Assembly: GCA_036006525.1 (NCBI GenBank) | Contig: DASYPP010000033.1 | Span: forward strand, 15,617 to 79,616 | Reading direction: 5' to 3' | Source: DASYPP01 sp036006525 | GTDB taxonomy: Bacteria; Gemmatimonadota; Gemmatimonadetes; Gemmatimonadales; GWC2-71-9 | DNA length: 64,000 nt | In this document: in pieces, positions 35,607 through 42,733 of the stretch | Layout: the number at the start of each line of letters is the position of its first letter | How positions within the stretch are numbered: the stretch's first letter is position 1 | Notes under the pieces: model-generated | Told to the model about the DNA's origin: nothing | Databases searched by the model: none | The model's input: only the letters and a program-made list of their open reading frames with translations | Made by a program: the position numbers and the translations under genes

Positions 35607-36287
35607 ATGACACTGGGCCTCTTGTGCCTCCTGGCGACGGCGAGCCTTGCGGCACAGGTGGGTCATGAACCGCGGAAATCTCCCTATCGGGATATAACGC
35701 GCGGGTCCTCCCTCACCTTTATGGCAGGCTATCTCGGTGGCGATGGCGGTTCGCTGGGCATCGGGCCCCGGCACGGCATGACCTACGGGGTGCTCTACGA
35801 CCTCCGGACGTCGGGCTTCGTGACGGGCGGCCTGGCCCTCACGTACATGGACCTGGAACGGGATGTTCTCGACGCTGACGCGCCGAAGGCCACCCGGCGT
35901 ACCGGCCCCTTCAAGCAGACCATCATTAACCCGGAAGCGATTCTTCAATTCAACCTGACCGGCGGAAAGTCCTGGCATCACATCGCCCCGTTCTTCGTCG
36001 GCGCCGTGGGCTATGCCCTGGGAAGCGACGTCAAGAGTGACACCAGCGGTTTCCAGTTCGGGAACCGGTTCACGGTTTCCCCCGGCTTCGGCTTCCGGTA
36101 TTTCCTCGGCAGTCATCTCCACCTGAGGTTCGAGGCCCGCCGACACTTCTGGAAACTCAAGTACCCCTCATCCTACCTGGATGATCCCGCGAACGATCCG
36201 ACCGGCTCTCCGGTCATCACCAATGGCAAGACCTCGGACTGGATGTCGTCCTGGTGGATGATTGGGGGCCTCTCTTTTTCATTCTAG
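35607..36287 (+). CDS. Outer-membrane beta-barrel-like protein
   Basis: 226 aa from the ATG at 35607; the frame is open from 35562 through repeat DNA. A signal peptide (M-T-L-G-L-L-C-L-L...S-L-A-A-Q) is followed by alternating aromatic/hydrophobic strands, with Gly-rich turns, and the last residue is Phe (G-L-S-F-S-F), the C-terminal signature of outer-membrane barrels. An eight-stranded porin-like or OmpW-like protein is likely. Function unknown. Confidence 0.75.
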   Translation: MTLGLLCLLATASLAAQVGHEPRKSPYRDITRGSSLTFMAGYLGGDGGSLGIGPRHGMTYGVLYDLRTSGFVTGGLALTYMDLERDVLDADAPKATRRTGPFKQTIINPEAILQFNLTGGKSWHHIAPFFVGAVGYALGSDVKSDTSGFQFGNRFTVSPGFGFRYFLGSHLHLRFEARRHFWKLKYPSSYLDDPANDPTGSPVITNGKTSDWMSSWWMIGGLSFSF

Positions 36288-36297
36288 GATCGGCGAA

Positions 36298-36423
36298 AGT
36301 GAGCAGAAGCGGTAAGCAGTAAGCGGGATTGGAAACCGGATCCGGCAACCAAGTCACCGTCAACCTGGCAGGTCTATGTCACCGGTCCCGCTCCCTTCTT
36401 ACTGCTTACTGCTTACGCTTTTG
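36298..36423. repeat. Inverted tandem-repeat element, unit AAGCGGT/AAGCAGT
   Basis: The 5' arm (36298-36328) is AGTGAGCAGAAGCGGTAAGC-like. The 3' arm (36387-36423) is the complement, CTTACTGCTTACTGCTTACG-like. The loop is about 58 bp. It begins 11 bp after the stop of the beta-barrel gene and ends at the start of the QueD-like gene. Confidence 0.9.
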
Positions 36424-36425
36424 CC

Positions 36426-36836
36426 ATGATCTCGCTCACCCGGACCGTCCGCTTCCCCGCCACACACCGGATGTTCCGCTCCGACTGGAGCGAAGCTGAG
36501 AACCGGGCAGCCTACGGCCCGCTCGCCCAGTATCATGGTCATGAGTACGAGTGCGGTGTGACGGTCACCGGTGTCCTGGATCCGGCCACCGGCATGCTGG
36601 TGGACCTTTCCCTGCTGGACGCCGTCCTCAAGGAAGAGGTGGTCGGGCGTTTCGGTGGCCAGCCCCTCAATACCCTCCCCGAGTTTGCCTCGGGCCGTCC
36701 CCTCCCGACCTGCGAGGCGCTAGCTTCCGTTCTGTACACCCGCATCGCCGCGCGACTCCCATCCGGGGTTCGCCTGGTGCGGGTCATGGTCGCCGAGGAT
36801 CCCACGCTGTATGCCGAGTGCACCGGAGCACCCTGA
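36426..36836 (+). CDS. QueD/6-pyruvoyl-tetrahydropterin synthase-like protein lacking catalytic residues
   Basis: 136 aa with the T-fold family layout. The three zinc histidines are kept: His14 (A-T-H-R), His37 and His39 (H-G-H-E-Y). The P-T-C-E-A-L-A helix and the C-terminal Glu are kept too. The nucleophilic Cys that lies four residues before H-G-H in QueD is Leu here (L33). The catalytic L-D-H-x-x-L-N is F-G-G-Q-P-L-N, so both Asp and His are lost. A different reaction or a binding role is likely. No other queuosine or folate gene is adjacent. Confidence 0.78.
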   Translation: MISLTRTVRFPATHRMFRSDWSEAENRAAYGPLAQYHGHEYECGVTVTGVLDPATGMLVDLSLLDAVLKEEVVGRFGGQPLNTLPEFASGRPLPTCEALASVLYTRIAARLPSGVRLVRVMVAEDPTLYAECTGAP

Positions 36837-36900
36837 CACCAGGACGCTGAGCCGGCGGTTTGTGTTGGCCCATGGCTCTGAGGCCGTCTCCGTTTAGAAC

Positions 36901-37320
36901 GTGGCTACCGACCCCCGCCTGGTGCGCGATATCCTGACCAGCGCAAAACGGATCGCCGTCGTGGGACTGAGCCCCAATCCGGACCGGCCCAGCCACGGCG
37001 TGGCGAAGTATCTCCAGCGGGCCGGTTATCAGATCGTCCCGGTCCGGCCGGAGCCCGAAGGCACCATCCTGGGCGAGCCGATCATGCCGGACCTCGCGGC
37101 CGCCGGAAAGGGCGGCCTGATCGACATCGTCGATATCTTTCGCCGGTCGTCGGCGATCCCGGACCTGGTGGATGGCATTCTTGCGCTCCGGCCGCGGCTG
37201 GTATGGATGCAGCAGGGTGTCGTCAGTGAGGCCGCCGCGGCCCGGATCGAAGCCGCCGGTATCCCCGTGGTGATGGACCATTGTCTCGCCGTCGAACACC
37301 ATTCCCTGGTGGGGGGCTGA
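36901..37320 (+). CDS. CoA-binding protein (YccU-like)
   Basis: 139 aa, GTG start. A single Rossmann-type CoA-binding domain with I-A-V-V-G-L-S-P-N-P-D-R-P-S (about 18-31) and W-M-Q-Q-G-V (about 100-105). These small proteins bind CoA; a metabolic role is not established. The stop overlaps the ATG of the following barrel-protein gene (TGATG). Confidence 0.9.
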   Translation: MATDPRLVRDILTSAKRIAVVGLSPNPDRPSHGVAKYLQRAGYQIVPVRPEPEGTILGEPIMPDLAAAGKGGLIDIVDIFRRSSAIPDLVDGILALRPRLVWMQQGVVSEAAAARIEAAGIPVVMDHCLAVEHHSLVGG

Positions 37321-38135
37321 TGCATAAACGCTGGATGACACTGACTGCACTGGCGACGCTCGCGAGTTCTCCCTTGCTGGCCCAACGCACGGCCGATCAG
37401 GCCCGGTTGAGCCTGGGACTCGCCTTCGGAGTTACCTCCGGAACCGATCTCTGGCGGGTCCCCAATCAGCCGATTTTCGGCGGGCTGTCCCTGGTCGACA
37501 CTCTCAATATCGGGCGAAAGGTTCGGCCCTCACTCGCGGTCATCTTTCATGGGACCTACTTTCCGGGAGAGCATTGGGGCATTACTGGAGAGGCGATGCT
37601 GATCGGGCTGGGATTCGAGGACGACTGCGAGGTAAAGTTCTTCAGTGGCTCAGTGTCCGATACCGAGGTGTGCAACAGTATCAATGGGACCAATACACCC
37701 GCCAGCGCCGCGGCGCTCAGTATAGGCACCGAATACCGGATCCGGAGCCACCAGACTGTTTCTCCCTACCTTCGGGCTCACGTCGGTCTCGTGATGACGC
37801 AGCACAGCCCCCTCAAGATGGACGGCACCTTCACCACGACCGATACGACGACCGGCATCACCACCGTGGTCCTGTATCGACTGTATGACGACCCCAAACA
37901 GCGCCGGATCAGGCCGGTATTCGGCCTGGGGTTGGGGTTTACCGCCTTGATGGGCCGGGGCTACCAGCTGCGCATCGAGGGGCGCGACAATATTACGGGA
38001 ACCGAGCGAGTAACCGGACCCACCTTCGGCGCCCCATTTCTGGTACCGCCCAGCAAAACGGTCTACAAGCACATCTTCAGTGTCACCTTCGGATTCGACG
38101 TGGTACTGGAACGGCGGCGAGGCCGGCGGTACTAG
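37320..38135 (+). CDS. Outer-membrane beta-barrel-like protein
   Basis: 271 aa. A signal peptide (M-H-K-R-W-M-T-L-T...L-L-A-Q) is followed by a beta-rich sequence with long loops; two Cys (in D-D-C-E and E-V-C-N) may form a loop disulfide. Not homologous by eye to the barrel protein at 35607. The start overlaps the CoA-binding gene's stop. The stop codon TAG is directly followed by the ATTGAGGGG repeat. Confidence 0.72.
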   Translation: MHKRWMTLTALATLASSPLLAQRTADQARLSLGLAFGVTSGTDLWRVPNQPIFGGLSLVDTLNIGRKVRPSLAVIFHGTYFPGEHWGITGEAMLIGLGFEDDCEVKFFSGSVSDTEVCNSINGTNTPASAAALSIGTEYRIRSHQTVSPYLRAHVGLVMTQHSPLKMDGTFTTTDTTTGITTVVLYRLYDDPKQRRIRPVFGLGLGFTALMGRGYQLRIEGRDNITGTERVTGPTFGAPFLVPPSKTVYKHIFSVTFGFDVVLERRRGRRY

Positions 38136-38282
38136 GATTGAGGGGATTGAGGGGATTGAAGGGATTGAGGGGATTGAAGGGATTGAAGGGATTGAGGGGA
38201 CTTGGAATTGGGAAAGGGGATTGAAGATGAACGTGGCTTCAATTCCACAATCCGATCAATCCTCTCAATCCCGTCAATCCGT
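38134..38282. repeat. Inverted tandem-repeat element, seven ATTGAGGGG units
   Basis: The 5' arm (38134-38200) holds seven consecutive 9-mers GGATTGAGG/GGATTGAAG that start inside the TAG stop of the barrel gene. The 3' arm (about 38237-38282) holds five complementary TCAATCC(C/T) units. The spacer contains the likely mobA start codon (38227), so the 3' arm is translated as the N-terminus of MobA. Confidence 0.95.
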
Positions 38283-38886
38283 TCGGGGTGTCATCCTCGC
38301 CGGTGGGGAAGCCGCCCGGTTCGGCGGCAGGCCCAAGGGGCTGGAGCTGGTCGGCGGAGAGCGGATTCTCGATCGATTGGTCGCGGTGTTTGTGGCCGCG
38401 TTTGGAACCCCTCCTCTCCTGGTGGCGAACGATCCTGCCGCCGCGACCTGGCGGAACGATCTTCAGGTTGTTCCCGACATCGAGCCGGGACTCGGCGCCC
38501 TGGGCGGGATCCTGACGGCGGTCACCCAGGGACCGGCTCCGGTGGTGCTCTGCGCCTGGGACATGCCGTTCGTGACCTCCGCGCTCCTCCAGGCCCTCGC
38601 CCGAGGGCTCCAAACCCATGATGCGTATCTTCCCCAATCCGATGGCCACCGCGGCCTTGAGCCGCTCTGCGCCGGCTACGGCCCCGCCTGCCGGGCGGCG
38701 ATCGCCCGGGCGTTGGAGCGCGGCGACCGCCGAGCCATCGCCTTCCATCCCCAGGTAAAAGTCGGTATCCTCCCTCTGGAGCAGGTCCGCCCCCTCGGAG
38801 ACCCTGCGACCCTGTTCTTCAACCTGAACATTCCCGACGATCTCGCCAAGGCGGACGCTCTGTGGCGCCACGGATCATCTCGATAA
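38227..38886 (+). CDS. mobA: Molybdenum cofactor guanylyltransferase
   Basis: 219 aa from the ATG at 38227, which follows GGGG with 7-nt spacing. The nucleotidyltransferase signature L-A-G-G-x-A-x-R-F-G-G-R-P-K-G lies at about 23-37. It adds GMP to Mo-molybdopterin. The first ~18 residues (Ser/Gln-rich) are encoded by the 3' arm of the repeat and have no counterpart in typical MobA, whose core begins directly at the I-L-A-G-G strand. It overlaps mobB by 25 bp. Confidence 0.92.
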   Translation: MNVASIPQSDQSSQSRQSVRGVILAGGEAARFGGRPKGLELVGGERILDRLVAVFVAAFGTPPLLVANDPAAATWRNDLQVVPDIEPGLGALGGILTAVTQGPAPVVLCAWDMPFVTSALLQALARGLQTHDAYLPQSDGHRGLEPLCAGYGPACRAAIARALERGDRRAIAFHPQVKVGILPLEQVRPLGDPATLFFNLNIPDDLAKADALWRHGSSR

Positions 38887-39386
38887 TCGGCCGGAAGAAC
38901 ACCGGAAAGACCACGCTGGTCGTGGCTCTAGCCGCCGAGTTTGTGCGCCGCGGCAAGCGAGTGATGACCATCAAGCATGCCAGCCACGCCGCCGATCTCG
39001 ATCATCCCGGCACCGATACCTACCGCCACTATCATGAAGGCAAGGCCGAGCGGGTGTTGCTCGCCACGCCCGAGCTGCGCGCGGTGATCGAGCGCTCGCC
39101 CGACGACACCGATCCCATCACCCTGACCCGCCGCTATCTCGCCGACGCGGACCTGGTCATCGTGGAGGGATTCAAACTCGAAGCCCTGCCCAAGGTCGAG
39201 GTATTCCGCAAGGCGGTTGCTTCGACGCCGATCTATAACGCCACCATGCCCAATGCCGGCGACTGGCTGGCCATCGTCACCGATGACGCCGCCCTCACCG
39301 CCGAGTGCCCGGTGCTCCGCTTCAAAGACACGATCTGGCTGCAGCTGGTCTCGAGCCTGGCGTGGGATGGAGCCCTTCAACTGTAG
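38862..39386 (+). CDS. mobB: Molybdopterin-guanine dinucleotide biosynthesis adaptor
   Basis: 174 aa, GTG start. A P-loop GTPase with G-R-K-N-T-G-K-T-T (about 10-18), T-I-K-H-A-S-H (about 36-42) and D-L-V-I-V-E-G-F-K (about 100-108), all MobB features. It helps MobA make MGD. It overlaps mobA by 25 bp and is followed 14 bp later by moeA. Confidence 0.95.
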   Translation: MAPRIISIIGRKNTGKTTLVVALAAEFVRRGKRVMTIKHASHAADLDHPGTDTYRHYHEGKAERVLLATPELRAVIERSPDDTDPITLTRRYLADADLVIVEGFKLEALPKVEVFRKAVASTPIYNATMPNAGDWLAIVTDDAALTAECPVLRFKDTIWLQLVSSLAWDGALQL

Positions 39387-39400
39387 CAGGGCTTCATCCA

Positions 39401-40666
39401 ATGAATCCCCCCAGGACTAACCTGTCGGCGCGTGAGGCTGCGCTGGAAATCGTCGGCCTTGTCCGCCGGCAGCCTGCCCTACGGATTCCGCTGGATGATG
39501 CCCTCGGCCTGGTGCTGGCCGAGCCGATCGAAAGCCCGCTCGATATTCCGCCCCACACCAACAGTGCCATGGACGGCTATGCGGCCCGCGCGGCGGATGT
39601 GCGCGGGGCGTCCACCGCGCGGCCGGTTCGGCTCACCGTGGTCGAGCACATTGCCGCGGGCCAGTTCCCCACCCGGTCCATCGGCGCCGGCGAGTGCGCC
39701 CGCATCTTTACCGGCGCGCCGCTTCCCCCGGGTGCCGACAGCGTCGTGCGCCAGGAGGATACCGACTTGGGTACCCAGGTCGTCAGCATCAACCGCGACC
39801 GGGATGTGGGGGTCAACTGGCGGGCGGCGGGGGAGGACATCAGGCGTGGCGAGCTGGTGCTGGAGGCCGGTGTCGAGCTGGAGGCCGCCCAACTGGGTGT
39901 GCTTGCCTCGCTCGCGGTCGCCCATCCCCTGGTGTATCGGCGGCCCCGGGTCGGCATCCTCGGCGGCGGCAATGAAATCGTGGACCTGGACCAGGCCGAG
40001 GCGATCCTGGATGGATCCCGCGTCGGCAGCTCCAACACCCACGCGCTGGCGGCGCTGGTCCAGCGCGCCGGCGGATATCCGGTCAACCTCGGCATCGCAG
40101 CCGATTCACCGGCGAGTCTCCGGGAACATCTCGAACGCGCGCGGGACTGTGATCTCCTGGTCACCACCGCTGGCATCAGCGTCGGCGAGCACGACTTCCT
40201 GAGGGAAGTGATCGAGTCGATGGGCGGGGCGCTCCGCTTCTGGCGGATCCGGATCCGGCCGGGAGCGCCGGTGGGTTTCGGCGTGCTGGGGGACGTGCCG
40301 TGGATCGGCCTGCCCGGCAATCCGGTAAGCACAATGGTCACCTTCGAACTGCTGGTCAGCCCGGCGATCCGGGTCATGTCGGGGCGGGCGCTGCCCTTCC
40401 GCCGCGCGGTCCCGGTGACCCTGGCGGAAGCGGTCAGCGTCACGCCGAAACTGCAGCATTTTCTCCGGGCGATCGTGAGCGAAACGGCGAGTGGACGAAC
40501 CGCGAAGCTGACCGGTCCCCAGGGCTCCGGGATTCTCACTTCGATGGTGAAGGCGAACGCGCTGTTACTGCTTCCGGAAGGCCAGTTCGATACGCCGGAA
40601 GGAGCCCTTGCCCAGGCCATCGTGCTGAACGACCCCAACTTTCAGCTGGAGCCGGCATTTTCGTAG
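39401..40666 (+). CDS. moeA: Molybdopterin molybdenumtransferase
   Basis: 421 aa from the ATG at 39401. It inserts molybdate into adenylated molybdopterin. N-terminal H-T-N-S-A-M-D-G-Y-A, I-F-T-G-A-P-L-P-P-G-A-D and Q-E-D-T are typical MoeA; the MPT-binding domain has T-T-A-G-I-S-V-G-E-H-D-F; and the C-terminal domain begins after G-L-P-G-N-P-V-S. It completes a mobA-mobB-moeA operon. No molybdoenzyme is visible in the window. Confidence 0.96.
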   Translation: MNPPRTNLSAREAALEIVGLVRRQPALRIPLDDALGLVLAEPIESPLDIPPHTNSAMDGYAARAADVRGASTARPVRLTVVEHIAAGQFPTRSIGAGECARIFTGAPLPPGADSVVRQEDTDLGTQVVSINRDRDVGVNWRAAGEDIRRGELVLEAGVELEAAQLGVLASLAVAHPLVYRRPRVGILGGGNEIVDLDQAEAILDGSRVGSSNTHALAALVQRAGGYPVNLGIAADSPASLREHLERARDCDLLVTTAGISVGEHDFLREVIESMGGALRFWRIRIRPGAPVGFGVLGDVPWIGLPGNPVSTMVTFELLVSPAIRVMSGRALPFRRAVPVTLAEAVSVTPKLQHFLRAIVSETASGRTAKLTGPQGSGILTSMVKANALLLLPEGQFDTPEGALAQAIVLNDPNFQLEPAFS

Positions 40667-40702
40667 GGTGCGGACAGGTTGGATCGTACCGGTTTGCAGT
40701 CC

Positions 40703-40825
40703 AGCCAAAACTGGAACACGAAGAACACGGAATGACTGCGGAGTGCACGAAGCACATCAAACCATTACAAGCTTTTCTTCGTGATTTCCGGCCTGCTTCG
40801 TGTCCTTCGTGTTCCAGTTTTGGCC
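40703..40825. repeat. Inverted repeat element, unit CACGAAG/AACACG
   Basis: The outer stem, GCCAAAACTGGAACACGAAG at 40703 against its complement ending 40825, is almost perfect over more than 25 bp. The inner part repeats CACGAA(G) units against CTTCGTG units. Between the convergent moeA and DUF4157-type genes; no other feature is seen in this 255-bp gap. Confidence 0.92.
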
Positions 40826-40921
40826 AGGCTCACATTCGGAACCAGCTGACCCCGCGCATCGCGCCCAGCACGATGTTGAATGCCATTTTGAGAGAGCGGG
40901 CGACCGATGAGGCCCTTCCGT

Positions 40922-41401
40922 CTATTTTGGGCGGAAGGGCGAGATGATGGTCGCCGCGAGGCGCCTGGGCGAAGCCACATTGAAGCAGTCCTCGACGATC
41001 TGGCCCTGCTGCTCCATGCCGAACTGATCGAACGGCTTCCCGGTCTCCTCCCGCCATCCATAGACGTCCCTGCGCAGCAGCAGCCTGAGGACTACCTGGT
41101 TCCAGGCCCCCGTTAGGTAATAGCGCCACCAGCCCCAGCGCTGATACTGGGAGACGTGGGTCAGCTCGTGGGCGAGGAGGGGAAGGCTGTTGGTCGCGGG
41201 CAGAAAGATCCGGTAACCCAGGGCGACGGCCGCGCCGCCGGACACCCGGGCCATCACGCGGCCCAGCCAGCTGTAGCGGGTGAATATCCGGACTCGGTCC
41301 AGGTCCACCGACTGGGCGAAACAGGCCAGCAGCTCGCGCTCCGCCTGGTGCAGCGGGCGAACCGGGACGGTGCTGTGAGGTCCTGAAAACCGGAAATTCA
41401 T
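40922..41401 (-). CDS. DUF4157-type putative metallopeptidase
   Basis: 159 aa from the ATG at 41401 (an in-frame ATG at 41443 would add 14 residues). The zinc motif is L-A-H-E-L-T-H-V-S-Q (His-Glu-x-x-His) at about 80-90, in the DUF4157 pattern with a Trp/Tyr-rich segment after it. No signal peptide, so cytoplasmic. DUF4157 proteins are often associated with contractile injection systems and toxins, but no such genes are present here. Divergent from the terC riboswitch. Confidence 0.72.
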   Translation of the reverse strand: MNFRFSGPHSTVPVRPLHQAERELLACFAQSVDLDRVRIFTRYSWLGRVMARVSGGAAVALGYRIFLPATNSLPLLAHELTHVSQYQRWGWWRYYLTGAWNQVVLRLLLRRDVYGWREETGKPFDQFGMEQQGQIVEDCFNVASPRRLAATIISPFRPK

Positions 41402-41463
41402 GGCCCCGGAAAATAGTCGTTCCGGCTTGTCCCGTTGGGACAATTTGGCTACTCTTGAATCAA

Positions 41464-41609
41464 GAAGGGGAGTAGCTCGTCGCTTTCACAGGGGCGGTCT
41501 CAGACCCGCCCCCTGTGAAATGCGAATGCTGGATCGTCAAGACTGTCCGGGGCGACCCGGGCACGGTCCAGTGGGGACGGTCCCTCCGGGACGTCAGAGC
41601 GAGACCTTC
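41464..41609 (+). promoter_or_regulatory. yybP-ykoY (manganese) riboswitch aptamer
   Basis: Upstream of terC. P1 can form between GAAGG (41464-41468) and CCTTC (41605-41609). The conserved GGGGAGTAGC follows at once, then a long GC hairpin (CACAGGGGCGG.../...CCCCCTGTG, 41488-41518), then ATCGTCA (41533-41539), CCGGGGCGACCCGG (41548-41561) and GCGAGACC at the 3' side. This order matches the yybP-ykoY class, which senses Mn2+ and precedes TerC-family exporters. Confidence 0.85.
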
Positions 41610-41651
41610 GTCCGGTGCACCACGCACCAGGCGAGGTCTCGCTTTTCTTTT
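41598..41651 (+). terminator. Intrinsic terminator of the terC riboswitch (expression platform)
   Basis: AGCGAGACCT (41598-41607) pairs perfectly with AGGTCTCGCT (41634-41643), followed by TTTTCTTTT. The first strand is also the 3' strand of the aptamer P1. Ligand-stabilised P1 would thus prevent the terminator, so terC should be switched ON by Mn2+. Confidence 0.88.
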
Positions 41652-41660
41652 GGAGGCAGT

Positions 41661-41684
41661 ATGAACGAAGTGATGGCCCGCTGA
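41661..41684 (+). CDS. Seven-codon leader ORF before terC
   Basis: ATG-AAC-GAA-GTG-ATG-GCC-CGC-TGA encodes MNEVMAR. It has a GGAGG ribosome site 4 nt upstream (41652-41656), and its TGA overlaps the terC ATG as TGATG. terC itself has no good ribosome site, so ribosomes probably reach it by termination-reinitiation on this leader. Confidence 0.6.
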   Translation: MNEVMAR

Positions 41685-42607
41685 TGGGGCACCACGGGCT
41701 CGTGGTATGGGTCGGCTTCAGCATCATGGTGGTGGTGTTGATGGCGCTGGACCTCGGAGTGCTGAACCGCCGGGCCCATGTCCTGAGCCTGAAGGAGGCG
41801 CTGGCCTGGAGCGGCAGCTGGATCGCGCTGGCGTTCCTCTTCGGACTCTTCCTGCTGTTCAAGGAGACTCCGCGGCACGCACTGGAGTACTACACCGGCT
41901 ACCTTATCGAGTTGTCGCTCAGCGTCGACAACCTGTTCGTCTTCATCCTGGTTTTCCAGTACTTCCGGGTCCCCGCGGAGCTGCAACCCCGGGTGCTCAA
42001 GTGGGGCATCATCGGGGCCGTCATCATGCGGTTCGTGATGATCGTGACCGGGGCGCTGCTGCTCCAGCGATTCGCGTGGGTGATCTACGTCTTCGGCGCC
42101 ATCGTCATCTTTACCGGCATCAAGATGATGCGGGCGGCCGACATCGCGATCGACCTGAAGCGGAACCCGGTCGTCCGCATCGCCCGGCGGTTTCTCCCCT
42201 TTTCCGACTCCTTCGACGGCCAGCACTTCTTTACCCGGGAGAACGCCCGGCGGCTGGCAACGCCCCTCTTCCTGGTGCTCCTGGTCATCGAGACCACCGA
42301 CCTCCTGTTCGCGGTGGACAGCATCCCGGCCATTTTCGCCATCACCCGGGACCCGTTCATCGTGTACACCTCGAACGTGTTCGCGATCCTGGGATTGCGA
42401 TCGATGTTCTTCATCCTGGCCGGCATGCTTGACCGGTTCGAGTACCTGAAGCCCGCGGTGGCCGTCATCCTGATCTTCGTCGGCCTCAAGATGCTGCTGT
42501 CCGAATGGGTCCACCTGCCCATATCGGTGTCGCTGGGCGTGATCATTGCCCTGCTGGTGGCCGGCATTGTGCTTTCCCTCCTGAGAACCCGCCGGACTAC
42601 TACCTGA
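41684..42607 (+). CDS. terC: TerC-family integral membrane protein (probable Mn2+ exporter)
   Basis: 307 aa, with about eight or nine transmembrane helices. Family motifs: M-A-L-D-L-G-V near the N-terminus, L-S-V-D-N-L-F-V-F (TM3), and E-T-T-D-L-L-F-A-V-D-S-I-P-A (about 205-218) with the paired acidic residues. The start at 41684 gives the usual TerC N-terminus; the frame is open upstream through the terminator hairpin. Control by the Mn2+ riboswitch supports a manganese-export or metalation role at the membrane. Confidence 0.93.
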   Translation: MGHHGLVVWVGFSIMVVVLMALDLGVLNRRAHVLSLKEALAWSGSWIALAFLFGLFLLFKETPRHALEYYTGYLIELSLSVDNLFVFILVFQYFRVPAELQPRVLKWGIIGAVIMRFVMIVTGALLLQRFAWVIYVFGAIVIFTGIKMMRAADIAIDLKRNPVVRIARRFLPFSDSFDGQHFFTRENARRLATPLFLVLLVIETTDLLFAVDSIPAIFAITRDPFIVYTSNVFAILGLRSMFFILAGMLDRFEYLKPAVAVILIFVGLKMLLSEWVHLPISVSLGVIIALLVAGIVLSLLRTRRTTT

Positions 42608-42615
42608 AACCATAC

Positions 42616-42690
42616 CAACCACGCAAAGGCGGGAACTCGCAAAGGACCCATGTAGTGGCGTGCCTTTGCGACTTGGCGACTTTGCGTTGG
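42616..42690. repeat. Inverted repeat element, unit CGCAAAGG
   Basis: CCAACCACGCAAAGGCG... (42616-42646) faces its complement ...CGACTTTGCGTTGG (42660-42690). Each arm has two CGCAAAG units. It lies 8 bp after the terC stop and before the transporter gene. Confidence 0.88.
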
Positions 42691-42733
42691 GCAGTTACCA
42701 GTCTTACCTTACGCCGGACCTTACCCACCCACG

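Noticed and set aside
38134..38200. Regular repeats that might be a CRISPR array
   Set aside because: The units are 9 nt with no spacers between them and no cas genes nearby; it is a tandem repeat.
41615..41683. Upstream extension of terC through the terminator
   Set aside because: It would translate the terminator hairpin and T-tract; the ATG at 41684 gives the normal TerC N-terminus.
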